64,000 nt of DNA, from the NCBI RefSeq assembly GCF_030817415.1, contig NZ_JAUSZI010000002.1, positions 2,108,001-2,172,000 on the forward strand. The letters are read 5' to 3'. The stretch comes from Streptomyces umbrinus (GTDB lineage: Bacteria > Actinomycetota > Actinomycetes > Streptomycetales > Streptomycetaceae). This document shows, in pieces, positions 7,863 to 16,022 of the stretch (positions are counted from its first letter, which is position 1; the number at the start of each line of letters is the position of its first letter). The translations under genes were made by a program, and so were the position numbers. Under the pieces are notes generated by a model. That model was not told where the DNA came from and searched no databases. It saw only the letters and a program-made list of their open reading frames with translations.

Positions 7863-9313
7863 CAGCTGCCGCCCCTGCCGATCCCGGCGATCCCACCGGT
7901 TCGGGCGATCCCGTCGGTCCCGGTGACTCCGTCGTTATCGGTGATTCCGTCGGTCCCGGTGATTCCGTCGGTTTCGACGCCGGTCTGCTCGCGCCCGGTC
8001 GTACGGGCTCGCCCGCCGAGTCCGCGACCGGCGACCGGGCCTTCCTTCAGGCGCTGCTCGACGCGGAGGCGGCCCTCACCCGCGCGCAGGCCTCGCTCGG
8101 CCTCGCCCCGGCCGAGGCCGCCGACGCCGTCACCGCGGCGGCCGACGCGGCGCGCTTCGACGTCCGCGATCTGGCGCTCCGCGCGCGAGGCGGCGGCAAC
8201 CCGGTGATCCCGCTGGTCGCGGACCTGACGGCGGCGGTCGAGGCCGTCGACACCGAGCACTCCCCCTATGTCCACCGGGGCGCGACCAGCCAGGACATCA
8301 TGGACACGGCCGCCATGCTGGTCGCCGCCCGGACACTGGACCTGGTCCTGGCGGACCTCGCCCGTACGGAGATCGCGCTGGAGCGGCTCGCGCGCGAGCA
8401 CCGGGACACGGTCATGCCGGGGCGCACCCTCACCCAGCACGCCGTGCCGACCACCTTCGGGCTGAAGGCGGCCGGCTGGCGGTCGCTGGTACTGGATGCC
8501 AGGGACCGCGTCCAGGCCGTACGGGACCGGCTCCCGGCCCAACTCGGCGGCGCGGCGGGCACGTTGGCGGCCTTCACCGCGTACGGCACCCCGGACACGG
8601 GCGCCCTCGTCGAGGCGTACGCCCGTGAACTGGGCCTCGCCGCACCGGTGTTGCCCTGGCACACCCTGCGCACCCCCGTCGCCGACCTGGCGGGAGCCCT
8701 CGCGTTCACCGCGGGCGCCCTCGGCAAGGCGGCCACGGACGTACTCACCCTCGCCCGTACGGAGATCCGTGAGCTGAGCGAGAACACCGGTGGCGGTTCC
8801 TCCGCCATGCCCCACAAGGCGAACCCGGTGCGCTCCACCCTCGTCGCCGCGGCGGCCCGCCGGGCGCCGCAGCTCGCCGCGACGCTGTACGGGTCCCTGG
8901 CCGCCGAGGACGAACGGCCCGCCGGTGCCTGGCACGCCGAGTGGGAGCCCCTGCGCGACCTGCTGAGGCTGGTCGGCGGGGCCGCGCGCGACACGGCCGA
9001 GCTGGCCGAGGGACTGCGCGTCCACGCGGACGTGATGCGCGCCCATCTGGACCTCACCCACGGCCTGATCGTCTCCGAGCAGCTGTCCGCCGAGCTCGCG
9101 CGGGTGCTCGGACGGGCCCGCGCCAAGGAACTGCTCACGCAGGCGGCGCGACGGGCCACCACCGAGAACCGGCCGCTCGTGGAACTCCTCGCCGAGGAGC
9201 CCGAGTTGAAGGGGCCCGAGTCGAAGGACCTCGACCTCGCGGCCCTCACCGACCCGGCCCAGTACACCGGCTCCGCCGGAGCCCTCACCGACCGTGCCCT
9301 GGAGCGAAGTTGA
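7859..9313 (+). CDS. pcaB: 3-carboxy-cis,cis-muconate cycloisomerase
   Basis: A 484-residue fumarase/aspartase-superfamily enzyme that lactonises 3-carboxymuconate to 4-carboxymuconolactone. The superfamily signature GSSAMPHKANPV is intact, as are the HRGATSQDIMDTA and AEWEPLRDLLRL regions. The GTG start overlaps the pcaG stop. The catalytic fold begins around residue 43 (GLLAPGRTGSPAES). The first 40 or so residues are a low-complexity Gly/Asp/Pro/Ser/Val stretch not expected in the family. The 3' end overlaps the TTG start of pcaL by four bases. Confidence 0.92.
   Translation: MTAAAPADPGDPTGSGDPVGPGDSVVIGDSVGPGDSVGFDAGLLAPGRTGSPAESATGDRAFLQALLDAEAALTRAQASLGLAPAEAADAVTAAADAARFDVRDLALRARGGGNPVIPLVADLTAAVEAVDTEHSPYVHRGATSQDIMDTAAMLVAARTLDLVLADLARTEIALERLAREHRDTVMPGRTLTQHAVPTTFGLKAAGWRSLVLDARDRVQAVRDRLPAQLGGAAGTLAAFTAYGTPDTGALVEAYARELGLAAPVLPWHTLRTPVADLAGALAFTAGALGKAATDVLTLARTEIRELSENTGGGSSAMPHKANPVRSTLVAAAARRAPQLAATLYGSLAAEDERPAGAWHAEWEPLRDLLRLVGGAARDTAELAEGLRVHADVMRAHLDLTHGLIVSEQLSAELARVLGRARAKELLTQAARRATTENRPLVELLAEEPELKGPESKDLDLAALTDPAQYTGSAGALTDRALERS
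7879..7977. repeat. Degenerate short tandem repeat at the 5' end of pcaB
   Basis: The start of pcaB is made of repeated units close to GGTGATTCCGTCGGTCCC, translating to a G-D-(P/S)-V-G pattern six or so times. The units vary at third positions and stay in frame. This looks like replication-slippage expansion of a linker ahead of the enzyme domain. Confidence 0.6.
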
Positions 9314-10458
9314 GCACCCGACAGCCCCTTTCCGACGGCACGTCGCTCCACCACCGCGCCGAGGGTCCCGTAACCGCTCCCCCGCTTCTCCTCGGTCCGT
9401 CCCTCGGCACATCGACAGCTCTGTGGGACAAGGTCGCGCCCGAACTGTCCGTCACCCACCGGGTCGTGCGCTGGGACCTGCCGGGCCACGGCCACTCCCC
9501 CGCAGGACTGATCGGCCCCGGCGCGACCGTCGCCGATCTCGCCGCACTGGTGCTCGCGCTCGCCGACTCGCTCGGCCTCGACCGGTTCTCGTACGCCGGT
9601 GTCTCGCTCGGCGGCGCGGTGGGGCTGCATCTCGCCGTCCATCACCCGGAGCGGGTCGAGCGGCTCGCGGTGATCTGCTCCTCCGCCCATTTCAACGGCT
9701 CCAAGCCGTGGGAGGAGCGGGCCGCGCTGGTCCGTGAAGAGGGGCTGGCCGAGCTCGCCAAGAGCGCCGACTCCCGTTGGTTCACGCCCGGTTTCACCGT
9801 TCCGGAGCTGGTCGAGGACCATCGGACGGCGGATCCGGACGCGTACGCCGCCTGCTGTGACGCGCTCGCGGCCTTCGACATCCGGGAGCGGCTGCCGGAG
9901 ATCGGCGCGCCCACGCTGCTCGTCACCGGGCGCGAGGATCCCGCGACGCCGCCCGCGCATCTGCGCGAGATCGCCGACGCGGTGCCCGGTGCCGCGCTCG
10001 TCGAGATCCCGGGGGCCTCGCACCTCGCGCCCGCGCAGTGCCCGGAGGCCGTACTCACCGCGCTGCGCGCGCACTTCGACGGCGGCGCCAAGCGGGGCAT
10101 GGAGGTACGCCGCCAGGTGCTCGGCGACACACACGTCGACCGTGCCCAGGCCCGGCAGTCGGAGTTCACGGCGCGGTTCCAGGACTTCATCTCGCGGTAC
10201 GCGTGGGGCGAGATCTGGACGGATCCGACGCTGGCGCGCCGCGAGCGCAGCATGATCACGCTGACCGCGCTGGTGGCGCACGGCCACTACGACGAGCTGG
10301 CAATGCACGTCCGGGCCGCCCGCCGCAACGGGCTCACGCCGGAGGAGATCGGCGCGGTGCTGCTGCAGACCGCCGTGTACTGCGGGGTCCCGGCGGCCAA
10401 CTCGGCGTTCGCCGTGGCCCAGCGGGTGCTCGCCGAGGAGGACGAGGCGGCCGGCTGA
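9310..10458 (+). CDS. pcaL: Fused 3-oxoadipate enol-lactonase / 4-carboxymuconolactone decarboxylase
   Basis: A 382-residue two-domain protein. Residues 1 to about 255 are an alpha/beta hydrolase (PcaD) with the nucleophile S99 in GVSLGG and a C-terminal histidine in GASHLAP. Residues from about 260 on are a carboxymuconolactone decarboxylase (PcaC) domain (RGMEVRRQVLGDTHVDRA..., ending ALVAHGHYDELAMHVRAARRNGLT). The fusion decarboxylates 4-carboxymuconolactone and hydrolyses the resulting enol-lactone to 3-oxoadipate. The rare TTG start overlaps the pcaB stop. This PcaL fusion is known from Streptomyces and Rhodococcus. It is the last gene of the operon. Confidence 0.93.
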   Translation: MSTRQPLSDGTSLHHRAEGPVTAPPLLLGPSLGTSTALWDKVAPELSVTHRVVRWDLPGHGHSPAGLIGPGATVADLAALVLALADSLGLDRFSYAGVSLGGAVGLHLAVHHPERVERLAVICSSAHFNGSKPWEERAALVREEGLAELAKSADSRWFTPGFTVPELVEDHRTADPDAYAACCDALAAFDIRERLPEIGAPTLLVTGREDPATPPAHLREIADAVPGAALVEIPGASHLAPAQCPEAVLTALRAHFDGGAKRGMEVRRQVLGDTHVDRAQARQSEFTARFQDFISRYAWGEIWTDPTLARRERSMITLTALVAHGHYDELAMHVRAARRNGLTPEEIGAVLLQTAVYCGVPAANSAFAVAQRVLAEEDEAAG

Positions 10459-10482
10459 GCGGCTGCCCGGGCTGCCGCGCCA

Positions 10483-10501
10483 CCGGGCGTTCGACGCCCG
10501 G
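10483..10501. terminator. Hairpin between convergent pcaL and the ATPase regulator gene
   Basis: CCGGGCG-TTCGA-CGCCCGG forms a 7-bp perfect stem, extendable with flanking GCGC pairs. It lies between the stops of pcaL (10458) and the gene on the other strand (10557), so it could stop transcription both ways. No T-run follows, which is usual in Streptomyces. Confidence 0.55.
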
Positions 10502-10556
10502 CGCGCCTGGCATCCGCCCCGTTGGACACCCGGTCACCGACCCGTCCGCCCCTCGG

Positions 10557-13247
10557 TCACCGGGGACGGGGCACCAGACCCGTGTGCAGTGCCAATGCCT
10601 CCCGGGCCCTCGTCACCAGGCCGTCCGCGCCACAGGTCCGCGCCAGTGCGAGCCCGCGCGTCAGCTCCGTGACGGAGTGGGACGCGATGCCGTACTCGAC
10701 GCGGGCCGCCGCGTGTTCGTAGGCACAGGGGGACGCCTCCAAGTAGGCCACGGCCTGGGCGAGCAGCGTGACCGAGCGCCGGCCGGTCTCCAGAGCCGCG
10801 GCGCACCGCAGGGCCTCTCCTATCGCGCTGTCCGTGCCGAAGCGTTCGGCCTGGATGCGGGCGTCGGCCGCCACCTCGGCGGCGCGCCGCGGGTCGGCGA
10901 CGGCGAGGGTGCGGGCCAGATCTCCGGCCCAGGGCGCCATCACCGTGTTGTGGCCGCCGCGGGCCGCGGACCTCTTCTCGGCGGTCTCCAGCTCGTTCAC
11001 GCCCTCCTCGACGCGGCCGGTGGCGATCAGCAGGCGGCCCCTTATCGAGTGGGTGTCCGGCAGGACGGTCGTGGACGGGTGGGGCGGTTCGAAGGAGTAC
11101 CGCTCGGCGATCTCCTCGGCCGCACCCACGTGGCCGCGGGCGAGCAGCGTGTCGATGAGCATGCACGCCGCCGACCAGTGCATGGGCAGACCGTCGCCCA
11201 CCCGGTCGGCCAGCCGGAGTGCCTCGCGCAGGGACTCCTCCGCGTCCACGAGGCGGCCCCGTCTGCGGAGCACGTAGCCGCCGAAGGCGTGCGCGACGGC
11301 CAGATGGCCGCCGCTCCACCCGGCGTGCTCGTACGTGCGCTGGGCCTCCGTGAAGAGGCTCTCGGCGCGGTCGAGGCGGTCCGCGAACGCGTAGGAGATG
11401 CCGAGCATCATCAGGAGCTCGAAGCTCCACTCGGTGTCGGTCCAGCCGAGGCCCGGCGCGAGGCGGCCGTTGACGAGGGCGCGGTCGCAGTGCTCGACGA
11501 CCTCCTCGGCGTTCTCCCCGCGGGTCATCCCGTCGAAGGCGCGCAGGATGAGCAGGGCACGCTCGGAGTTGTCGCGGCCGGTGAGCGGCTTGACGAGCTC
11601 GGCGAGGCGGCGGGAGCGGCCGGGCGCGTCCTCCTCGGCGACGTGGACGCCCTCCCACATGTAGTGCACGGCCTGCAGGCGCATTCGGGCGGGACCGGGC
11701 TGGAGCCGGTCGGCCTCCGCGTCGACCGCGGCGACGGCCTCCTCCGGCTGGTCGTTGTGGATGAGGGCGGAGGAGAGCCGGCAGACCGCGTCGACCCGCA
11801 GCTCCTCCTCCAGACCGTGCAGCGTGAGTGCCTGCCGCAGGTGCCCGATCGTCGTCGCGGGCGAGGTGAGGAGCGTGGCGCAGCCCAACTCGTAGAGCAC
11901 GCGCGCGTGGACCTCCGGAAGCGGCGGTTCCAGCAGGGCGCGCTCCAGACAGCGGCGGGCCGCGTCCGGGGCTCCGACGGCGAGGTGCTCGCGGGCGGCC
12001 TCGCGCATCTGCTCGACGAGTTCGGGGTCGTCGTCCGGATGTACCTCGAGAAGGTGGCGGGAGGCCGCGGCGGCGCCGAGGCCCGACGCGGTGACGACCG
12101 AGGCGGCCACCCCGTGCATGGCGGTGCGCAGCGCGTCCGGGATCGAGCGGTAGACGGCGGTGGCGATGAGCGGGTGGACGAACTCCAGGTCCCCGTCCTG
12201 GACTTGACCGGTCGTCTGGTCGGCCTCGGTGAGGATGCGCGCCGCGCCGAGGAGCGCCGCACAGCGCTCCGCCTCGTCCCGCGGCATTCCGGCGAGTTCG
12301 GCCGCCAGTTCCAGGGAGATCTGCGTGCCGAGGATGGCCGCCGCCCAGGCGAACCGGGTGGCGTCCACGCCGAGCCCTTCGAGCCGGTCGACGAGTCCGC
12401 GGCCGCGCGCCGAGCGGTTCAGCGCGCGTAGTTCCGAGGCCGACTCCTCGACCGGTTCGAAGTCGCTGTCCTGGACCTTGGCGAGGAGCTCCACGGTCTC
12501 GTACGGGTTGCCGCCGGTGACGGCCCACACCTCGCGGCAGAACGGGACGTCGGCGTGCGCGCCGAGCGTGGCGCGGGTGAGTCCGGCCGTGGCGTCCGGG
12601 GTCAGCGCGCGCAGAGAGGGCATCGGGCCGGCCAGGGCGCCGACGGCGTCGAGGTGGCGGGCGCTGTCGCCGGTGGCGTCGCCCGGGCGGCGGGCGACCA
12701 GGACGAGGACGGGCAGGTCGTCGAGGCGCTCCGCGAAGGCGGCGAGCCAGTGCAGGCTCTCCTGGTCGGCCCAGTGCGCGTCGTCGACGAGCAGCACCAG
12801 CGGCCACTCGCGTCGGGCGAGCCTGCGCACGGCCGCGACCAGGCCGTCGCACACGCCCTGCGGGTCGGCCTGGCGGTCGCTCGATTCGGCGATCCCGAGG
12901 GCGGGTCCCGCGATGTCGTACCAGTCGCCGAAGTACTCACGCGCCTCGTCGGGCATCAGCGCCACGAGAGCCGGCTGCAGCAACTGCCGTACGACGTTGA
13001 AGGGAACGGACGTGATGGTCTCGCCACCGCGTGCCGACCACACCGTGCATTTGCGTGTCTCCGCGATCCGGCGCGACTCGGCGAGCAGCGCGGTCTTGCC
13101 GATGCCCGCCTCTCCGGTGAAGACCAGCAGGCTGCCCGAGGCCGAACCCGCGCACAGCGCGTCGACGGCCTCCGCGACCGCGGCGATCTCCGCGTCGCGC
13201 TCCCAGAGGGGTGCCGAGGCGGCCGTTCCCGGCCGTGCCTCCGTCAT
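10557..13247 (-). CDS. LAL-like AAA ATPase regulator without a LuxR helix-turn-helix
   Basis: An 896-residue protein with an N-terminal AAA/STAND ATPase and a long TPR-like helical C-terminal region. Walker A is GEAGIGKT (residues 45-52) and Walker B is LVLLVDDAHWAD (150-161). ATVWSARGGETITSVPFNVVRQLL is the usual LAL sequence between them. Large LuxR (LAL) regulators have the same layout but end in a LuxR DNA-binding domain. Here the reading frame stops at GLVPRPR, where that domain would normally begin. The 100 bp beyond the stop encode nothing resembling it in any frame I could follow. It may act as a signalling ATPase without DNA binding, or be truncated. It is convergent with the pca operon. 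Confidence 0.8.
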   Translation of the reverse strand: MTEARPGTAASAPLWERDAEIAAVAEAVDALCAGSASGSLLVFTGEAGIGKTALLAESRRIAETRKCTVWSARGGETITSVPFNVVRQLLQPALVALMPDEAREYFGDWYDIAGPALGIAESSDRQADPQGVCDGLVAAVRRLARREWPLVLLVDDAHWADQESLHWLAAFAERLDDLPVLVLVARRPGDATGDSARHLDAVGALAGPMPSLRALTPDATAGLTRATLGAHADVPFCREVWAVTGGNPYETVELLAKVQDSDFEPVEESASELRALNRSARGRGLVDRLEGLGVDATRFAWAAAILGTQISLELAAELAGMPRDEAERCAALLGAARILTEADQTTGQVQDGDLEFVHPLIATAVYRSIPDALRTAMHGVAASVVTASGLGAAAASRHLLEVHPDDDPELVEQMREAAREHLAVGAPDAARRCLERALLEPPLPEVHARVLYELGCATLLTSPATTIGHLRQALTLHGLEEELRVDAVCRLSSALIHNDQPEEAVAAVDAEADRLQPGPARMRLQAVHYMWEGVHVAEEDAPGRSRRLAELVKPLTGRDNSERALLILRAFDGMTRGENAEEVVEHCDRALVNGRLAPGLGWTDTEWSFELLMMLGISYAFADRLDRAESLFTEAQRTYEHAGWSGGHLAVAHAFGGYVLRRRGRLVDAEESLREALRLADRVGDGLPMHWSAACMLIDTLLARGHVGAAEEIAERYSFEPPHPSTTVLPDTHSIRGRLLIATGRVEEGVNELETAEKRSAARGGHNTVMAPWAGDLARTLAVADPRRAAEVAADARIQAERFGTDSAIGEALRCAAALETGRRSVTLLAQAVAYLEASPCAYEHAAARVEYGIASHSVTELTRGLALARTCGADGLVTRAREALALHTGLVPRPR

Positions 13248-13409
13248 CCCGCTACCTCCCCAGGTCGCCCAAACGACGTACAGACCTTGAGCCTAGCCCT
13301 CCGGAAGGCACGATGGAGCCTGGTCGGGACACCTGCTGCGGTGACGGGTGACGTCGGGGCGCGAAGACGACGGACGGGGCCGCCGGCCAGCGCGCGCGGG
13401 TCAAGGTTA

Positions 13410-13420
13410 TTGACTGTCAA
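13410..13420. promoter_or_regulatory. TTGACTGTCAA palindrome, possible operator
   Basis: An 11-bp perfect palindrome 65 bp upstream of a strong ribosome site and ATG (13485). It may be an operator or part of a promoter of the transporter gene that once followed. No regulator can be assigned. Confidence 0.3.
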
Positions 13421-13484
13421 CCAGCGTGAACTGAAACCACTCTTCAACGTCGACGGACAGGGCGACGACTCCGGGAGGAACCCC

Positions 13485-13568
13485 ATGAACGTCACCGAGC
13501 CCGCCAGCTGGGCTCTGCGGGAGCACCTGTGTCAGGCGCTTGCAGGGCCCAGCTGGCGGGCTCGGTAG
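13485..13568 (+). CDS. Short 27-codon reading frame behind a strong ribosome-binding site
   Basis: The frame MNVTEPASWALREHLCQALAGPSWRAR starts at ATG 13485, six bases after GGGAGG (13473-13478), the best-looking ribosome site in the neighbourhood. Both ends of the peptide are encoded by the arms of a 20-bp inverted repeat. The likeliest explanation is that this is the original translation start of the downstream transporter, now cut off by the rearrangement. A genuine leader peptide is possible but unsupported. Confidence 0.35.
   Translation: MNVTEPASWALREHLCQALAGPSWRAR
13494..13566. repeat. 20-bp perfect inverted repeat with a 33-nt loop
   Basis: The arms at 13494-13513 and 13547-13566 are exact reverse complements (ACCGAGCCCGCC... 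and ...GGCGGGCTCGGT). Transcribed, they form a very stable hairpin right after the ATG at 13485. They could be the joined ends of a lost insertion element or a foldback element. No transposase remains between them. Confidence 0.8.
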
Positions 13569-13573
13569 GCAAC

Positions 13574-13720
13574 TTCATCGATTGACCTCCTCCCCCCGCT
13601 GAAGCGGGAGGATTCCAACCCGGCGGGTTGAGGTTCACGGACGCTCGCCCACTGGTGTGGTGTCGTCCCTCCGGCAAGCCCTGCCGCGACGCCCCTTCGC
13701 GGGGCGGCAATAATGTACCA
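13574..13720 (-). mobile_element. Remnant of an IS200/IS605 (TnpB-type) right end, omega-RNA-like
   Basis: Read on the minus strand, this stretch ends in the arrangement typical of the 3' end of tnpB plus the right end of IS605-family elements: GAATCCTCCCGC, loop TTCA, GCGGG, then GGAGGAGGTCAAT. The stem is at 13595-13608 with extra pairs outside. Two more hairpins are present: CGCCCC/GGGGCG at 13690-13706 and CGGCA/TGCCG at 13672-13686. Such multi-hairpin 3' regions are the scaffold of TnpB omega-RNAs, whose guide lies just beyond the end (here about 13563-13583, minus strand). No tnpB or tnpA is left, so this is an end fragment. Family assignment is from recognition of the end structure. 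Confidence 0.5.
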
Positions 13721-13727
13721 GGCGCTC

Positions 13728-14761
13728 CGCAGCGTCCGGTGCCGGCCGTGGTGGTCCTCCTGATGACAGGCGCCGCGACACTGATCGGCGTGCTGCCCAC
13801 GTACGACACGGTGGGTGCCCTCGCGCCCTGGCTGCTGACCTTTCTGAGGGTCCTTCAGGGACTGTCCGCGGGCGGGGAGTTCGGGGGCGCGGTATCGGTG
13901 ATGACGGAGTTCGCGCCACCGGGCAGGCGGGGCCTGTACGGGTCGTGGCAGTCGTTCACGGTGGCGCTGGGGCTGCTGGGCGGAGCGGGAGTGGCCGCGC
14001 TGCTGGCGACCGTGCTCACTGAGGGGCAACTGGGCGACTGGGGCTGGCGGTTGCCGTTCCTGCTGACGCTGCCGATGGGGCTCGGGGCGCTGTGGCTGCG
14101 CCTGCGGCTCGACGAGACGCCGTCCTTCGAGTCGCTCCGGGAGGAGCCCCTGCCCGAGCGGCCCCCGGGGCGTGAGGTGGCGAGGGCGATCGCGCTGGGC
14201 GCGGGTCGCATCATGGGCTGGGCGGCGGCCGGCTACACGTTCCTCGTCGTGCTCCCCTCGTATCTGCAGAGCTCACTGAACGCCACGTTCCAGCAGGCCC
14301 TGGTCGCCACCGTCCTCGCCAACCTGGGCTTCGCGGCCACGATCATCCCGGCGGGCCTGCTCAGCGACCGGATCGGCCGGCGGCCGGTGATGCTGACGGG
14401 CGCGCTGCTGGTCACCGTCCTGGCGGTGCCGCTGCTCAACCTCCTTCAGAACACGGGCACTTCGAACGCGGTGAAGGGCGGGGCCGTGTTCGTCGCGGGC
14501 GCCGTCGTGGGGCTGATGGCGGGCCCGGGCCCCGCGATGCTCTCGGAGATGTTCCCGACGAGCGTCCGCTACACGGGGCTGGGACTCGCCTACGCCCTGT
14601 CCAATGCCGTGTTCTCGGGGTGCGCGGGCCTCATCATCACGGAGACCATCAAGCGGACGGGCAGCGTGGACATCCCGGCGTACTACGCGGCCGTGACGTG
14701 CGCGGTGAGCGTGCTCGCGCTTCTGACACTCCGCAAGGAGCCGGTACGGCAAGGGAGTTGA
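13728..14761 (+). pseudogene. Metabolite:H+ symporter (MHS/MFS) missing its N-terminal part
   Basis: Homology to MHS-type major facilitator transporters begins abruptly at about RPVPAVVVLLMTGAATLIGVLP, equivalent to the third helix, and continues normally to the end. The family motif RVLQGLSAGGEFGGA and the late repeat SDRIGRRPVMLTGA are intact. About 90 N-terminal residues, including the first two helices and the motif between helices 2 and 3, are absent. Upstream lie the IS605-like end and the orphan start region at 13485. No good ribosome site precedes the remaining frame. The gene is therefore most likely inactive. Its substrate cannot be told. It ends 4 bp before anmK. Confidence 0.75.
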
Positions 14762-14765
14762 GCGG

Positions 14766-15968
14766 GTGCGGGTGATCGGCCTGATGTCCGGCACGTCGTA
14801 CGACGCGATCGACGCGGCGGCGGCCGACCTGCGGCTCGACGGGGACAGCCTGGTGCTGCGGCCCCTCGGCATGGTCGGCGAGACGTACGACACCGAGGTG
14901 CGCGAGGCCCTCGCGGCGGCGCTGCCTCCGGCAGCCACGACCCTCGCCGAGGTGTGCCGCCTGGACACCCTCATCGGGCAGGCCTTCGCGGCGGCCGCCC
15001 TCCGCGCCGACCGTGAACTGTGCGGCGGACGGGCCGAGTTGGCGGCCTCGCACGGTCAGACCGTCTACCACTGGACCGACGGCGGGCGGGTGTGCGGCAC
15101 CCTGCAGATCGGTCAGCCCGCCTGGATCGCGGAGGCCACCGGGCTGCCCGTGGTCGCCGACTTCCGACCACGCGACATCGCCGCCGGTGGCCAGGGGGCG
15201 CCCCTGGTGAGCCTCTTCGACCTGCTGTGGCTGCGCGGCAGACCTGGCACCCCGGTCGCGCTGAACCTCGGCGGCATCGCCAACCTGACCGCGCCCGACG
15301 GCACCGCCTTCGACACAGGTCCCGCGGGCGCGCTCATCGACGCGGCCGTCCGCCACTTCACCGGCCGCGCCTACGACACGGGCGGCGCGCTGGCCGCCCG
15401 GGGCAGGGTCCACGAGCCGCTCCTGCGCCGGCTCCTCGACGAGCCGTACTACGCGCTGCCCGCGCCGAAGACGACCGGAAAGGAACTGTTCCACCGGGAC
15501 TACCTGCTGGCGGCTCTGGCAGGCCTCGCGGACCCGGCCGCTCCGGCCACGGCGGCCGATCCGACCGCTCCGGCGGACATCGGCACTCCCGCGCACCAGG
15601 ACGTGATCGCCACCGTCACCCGGCTCACCGCGCGCACGGTCGCGGACGCCGTCCGATCCGTGCGGGCCACCGAGATCATCGCTTCGGGCGGCGGCACGCG
15701 CAATCCCGTCCTCATGGCGATGCTCGCCGAGGAGTTGCCGGGGGTACCGCTGCACACCTCCGACGCACTGGGCCTGCCGTCGGCGGCGAAGGAGGCGTAC
15801 GCGTTCGCCGTCCTCGGTTTCCTGACGCTGCACGGTCTCGTGGGCACCGATCCGAGGAGCACCGGGGCCCGGCACCCCAGCGTGCTGGGCTCGGTGACAC
15901 CGGGGCGGGACGGGCTGCCACGGGTGCCCGGGGGCTTGAAACAGCCGGTGCGGCTGGTGATTGGGTGA
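14766..15968 (+). CDS. anmK: Anhydro-N-acetylmuramic acid kinase
   Basis: A 400-residue sugar kinase of the AnmK family. It opens and phosphorylates 1,6-anhydro-MurNAc to MurNAc-6-phosphate during cell-wall recycling. The N-terminal ATP motif is GLMSGTSYDAID. Further family segments are ASHGQTVYHW, ADFRPRDIAAGGQGAPL, LNLGGIANLT and FDTGPAG, with the C-terminal ASGGGTRNPVLM. The GTG start lies 5 bp after the broken symporter. In an intact locus that transporter might have imported a related compound, but this is inference. Confidence 0.9.
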   Translation: MRVIGLMSGTSYDAIDAAAADLRLDGDSLVLRPLGMVGETYDTEVREALAAALPPAATTLAEVCRLDTLIGQAFAAAALRADRELCGGRAELAASHGQTVYHWTDGGRVCGTLQIGQPAWIAEATGLPVVADFRPRDIAAGGQGAPLVSLFDLLWLRGRPGTPVALNLGGIANLTAPDGTAFDTGPAGALIDAAVRHFTGRAYDTGGALAARGRVHEPLLRRLLDEPYYALPAPKTTGKELFHRDYLLAALAGLADPAAPATAADPTAPADIGTPAHQDVIATVTRLTARTVADAVRSVRATEIIASGGGTRNPVLMAMLAEELPGVPLHTSDALGLPSAAKEAYAFAVLGFLTLHGLVGTDPRSTGARHPSVLGSVTPGRDGLPRVPGGLKQPVRLVIG

Positions 15969-15975
15969 AATGAAT

Positions 15976-15993
15976 CCGGATCCTCTCATCCGG
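15976..15993 (+). terminator. Short hairpin after anmK
   Basis: CCGGAT-CCTCTC-ATCCGG lies 8 bp after the anmK stop and is followed by CTTTC. It is a 6-bp stem, so a weak terminator at best. Confidence 0.4.
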
Positions 15994-16022
15994 CTTTCAC
16001 TCGCGCCTCATACGGTGGACCC

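Noticed and set aside
7879..7977. Possible CRISPR-like or VNTR array
   Set aside because: The units are contiguous, unequal and in frame inside pcaB, with no spacers.
8266..10308. 680-codon open frame on the minus strand across pcaB and pcaL
   Set aside because: It is a high-GC shadow: its product is Arg/Gly/Ala-rich without domains, while the plus strand encodes clear PcaB and PcaL with catalytic motifs.
10038..12431. 797-codon plus-strand frame opposite the ATPase regulator
   Set aside because: Low-complexity translation, no start signal, and it runs from inside pcaL through a terminator into the antisense of a good gene.
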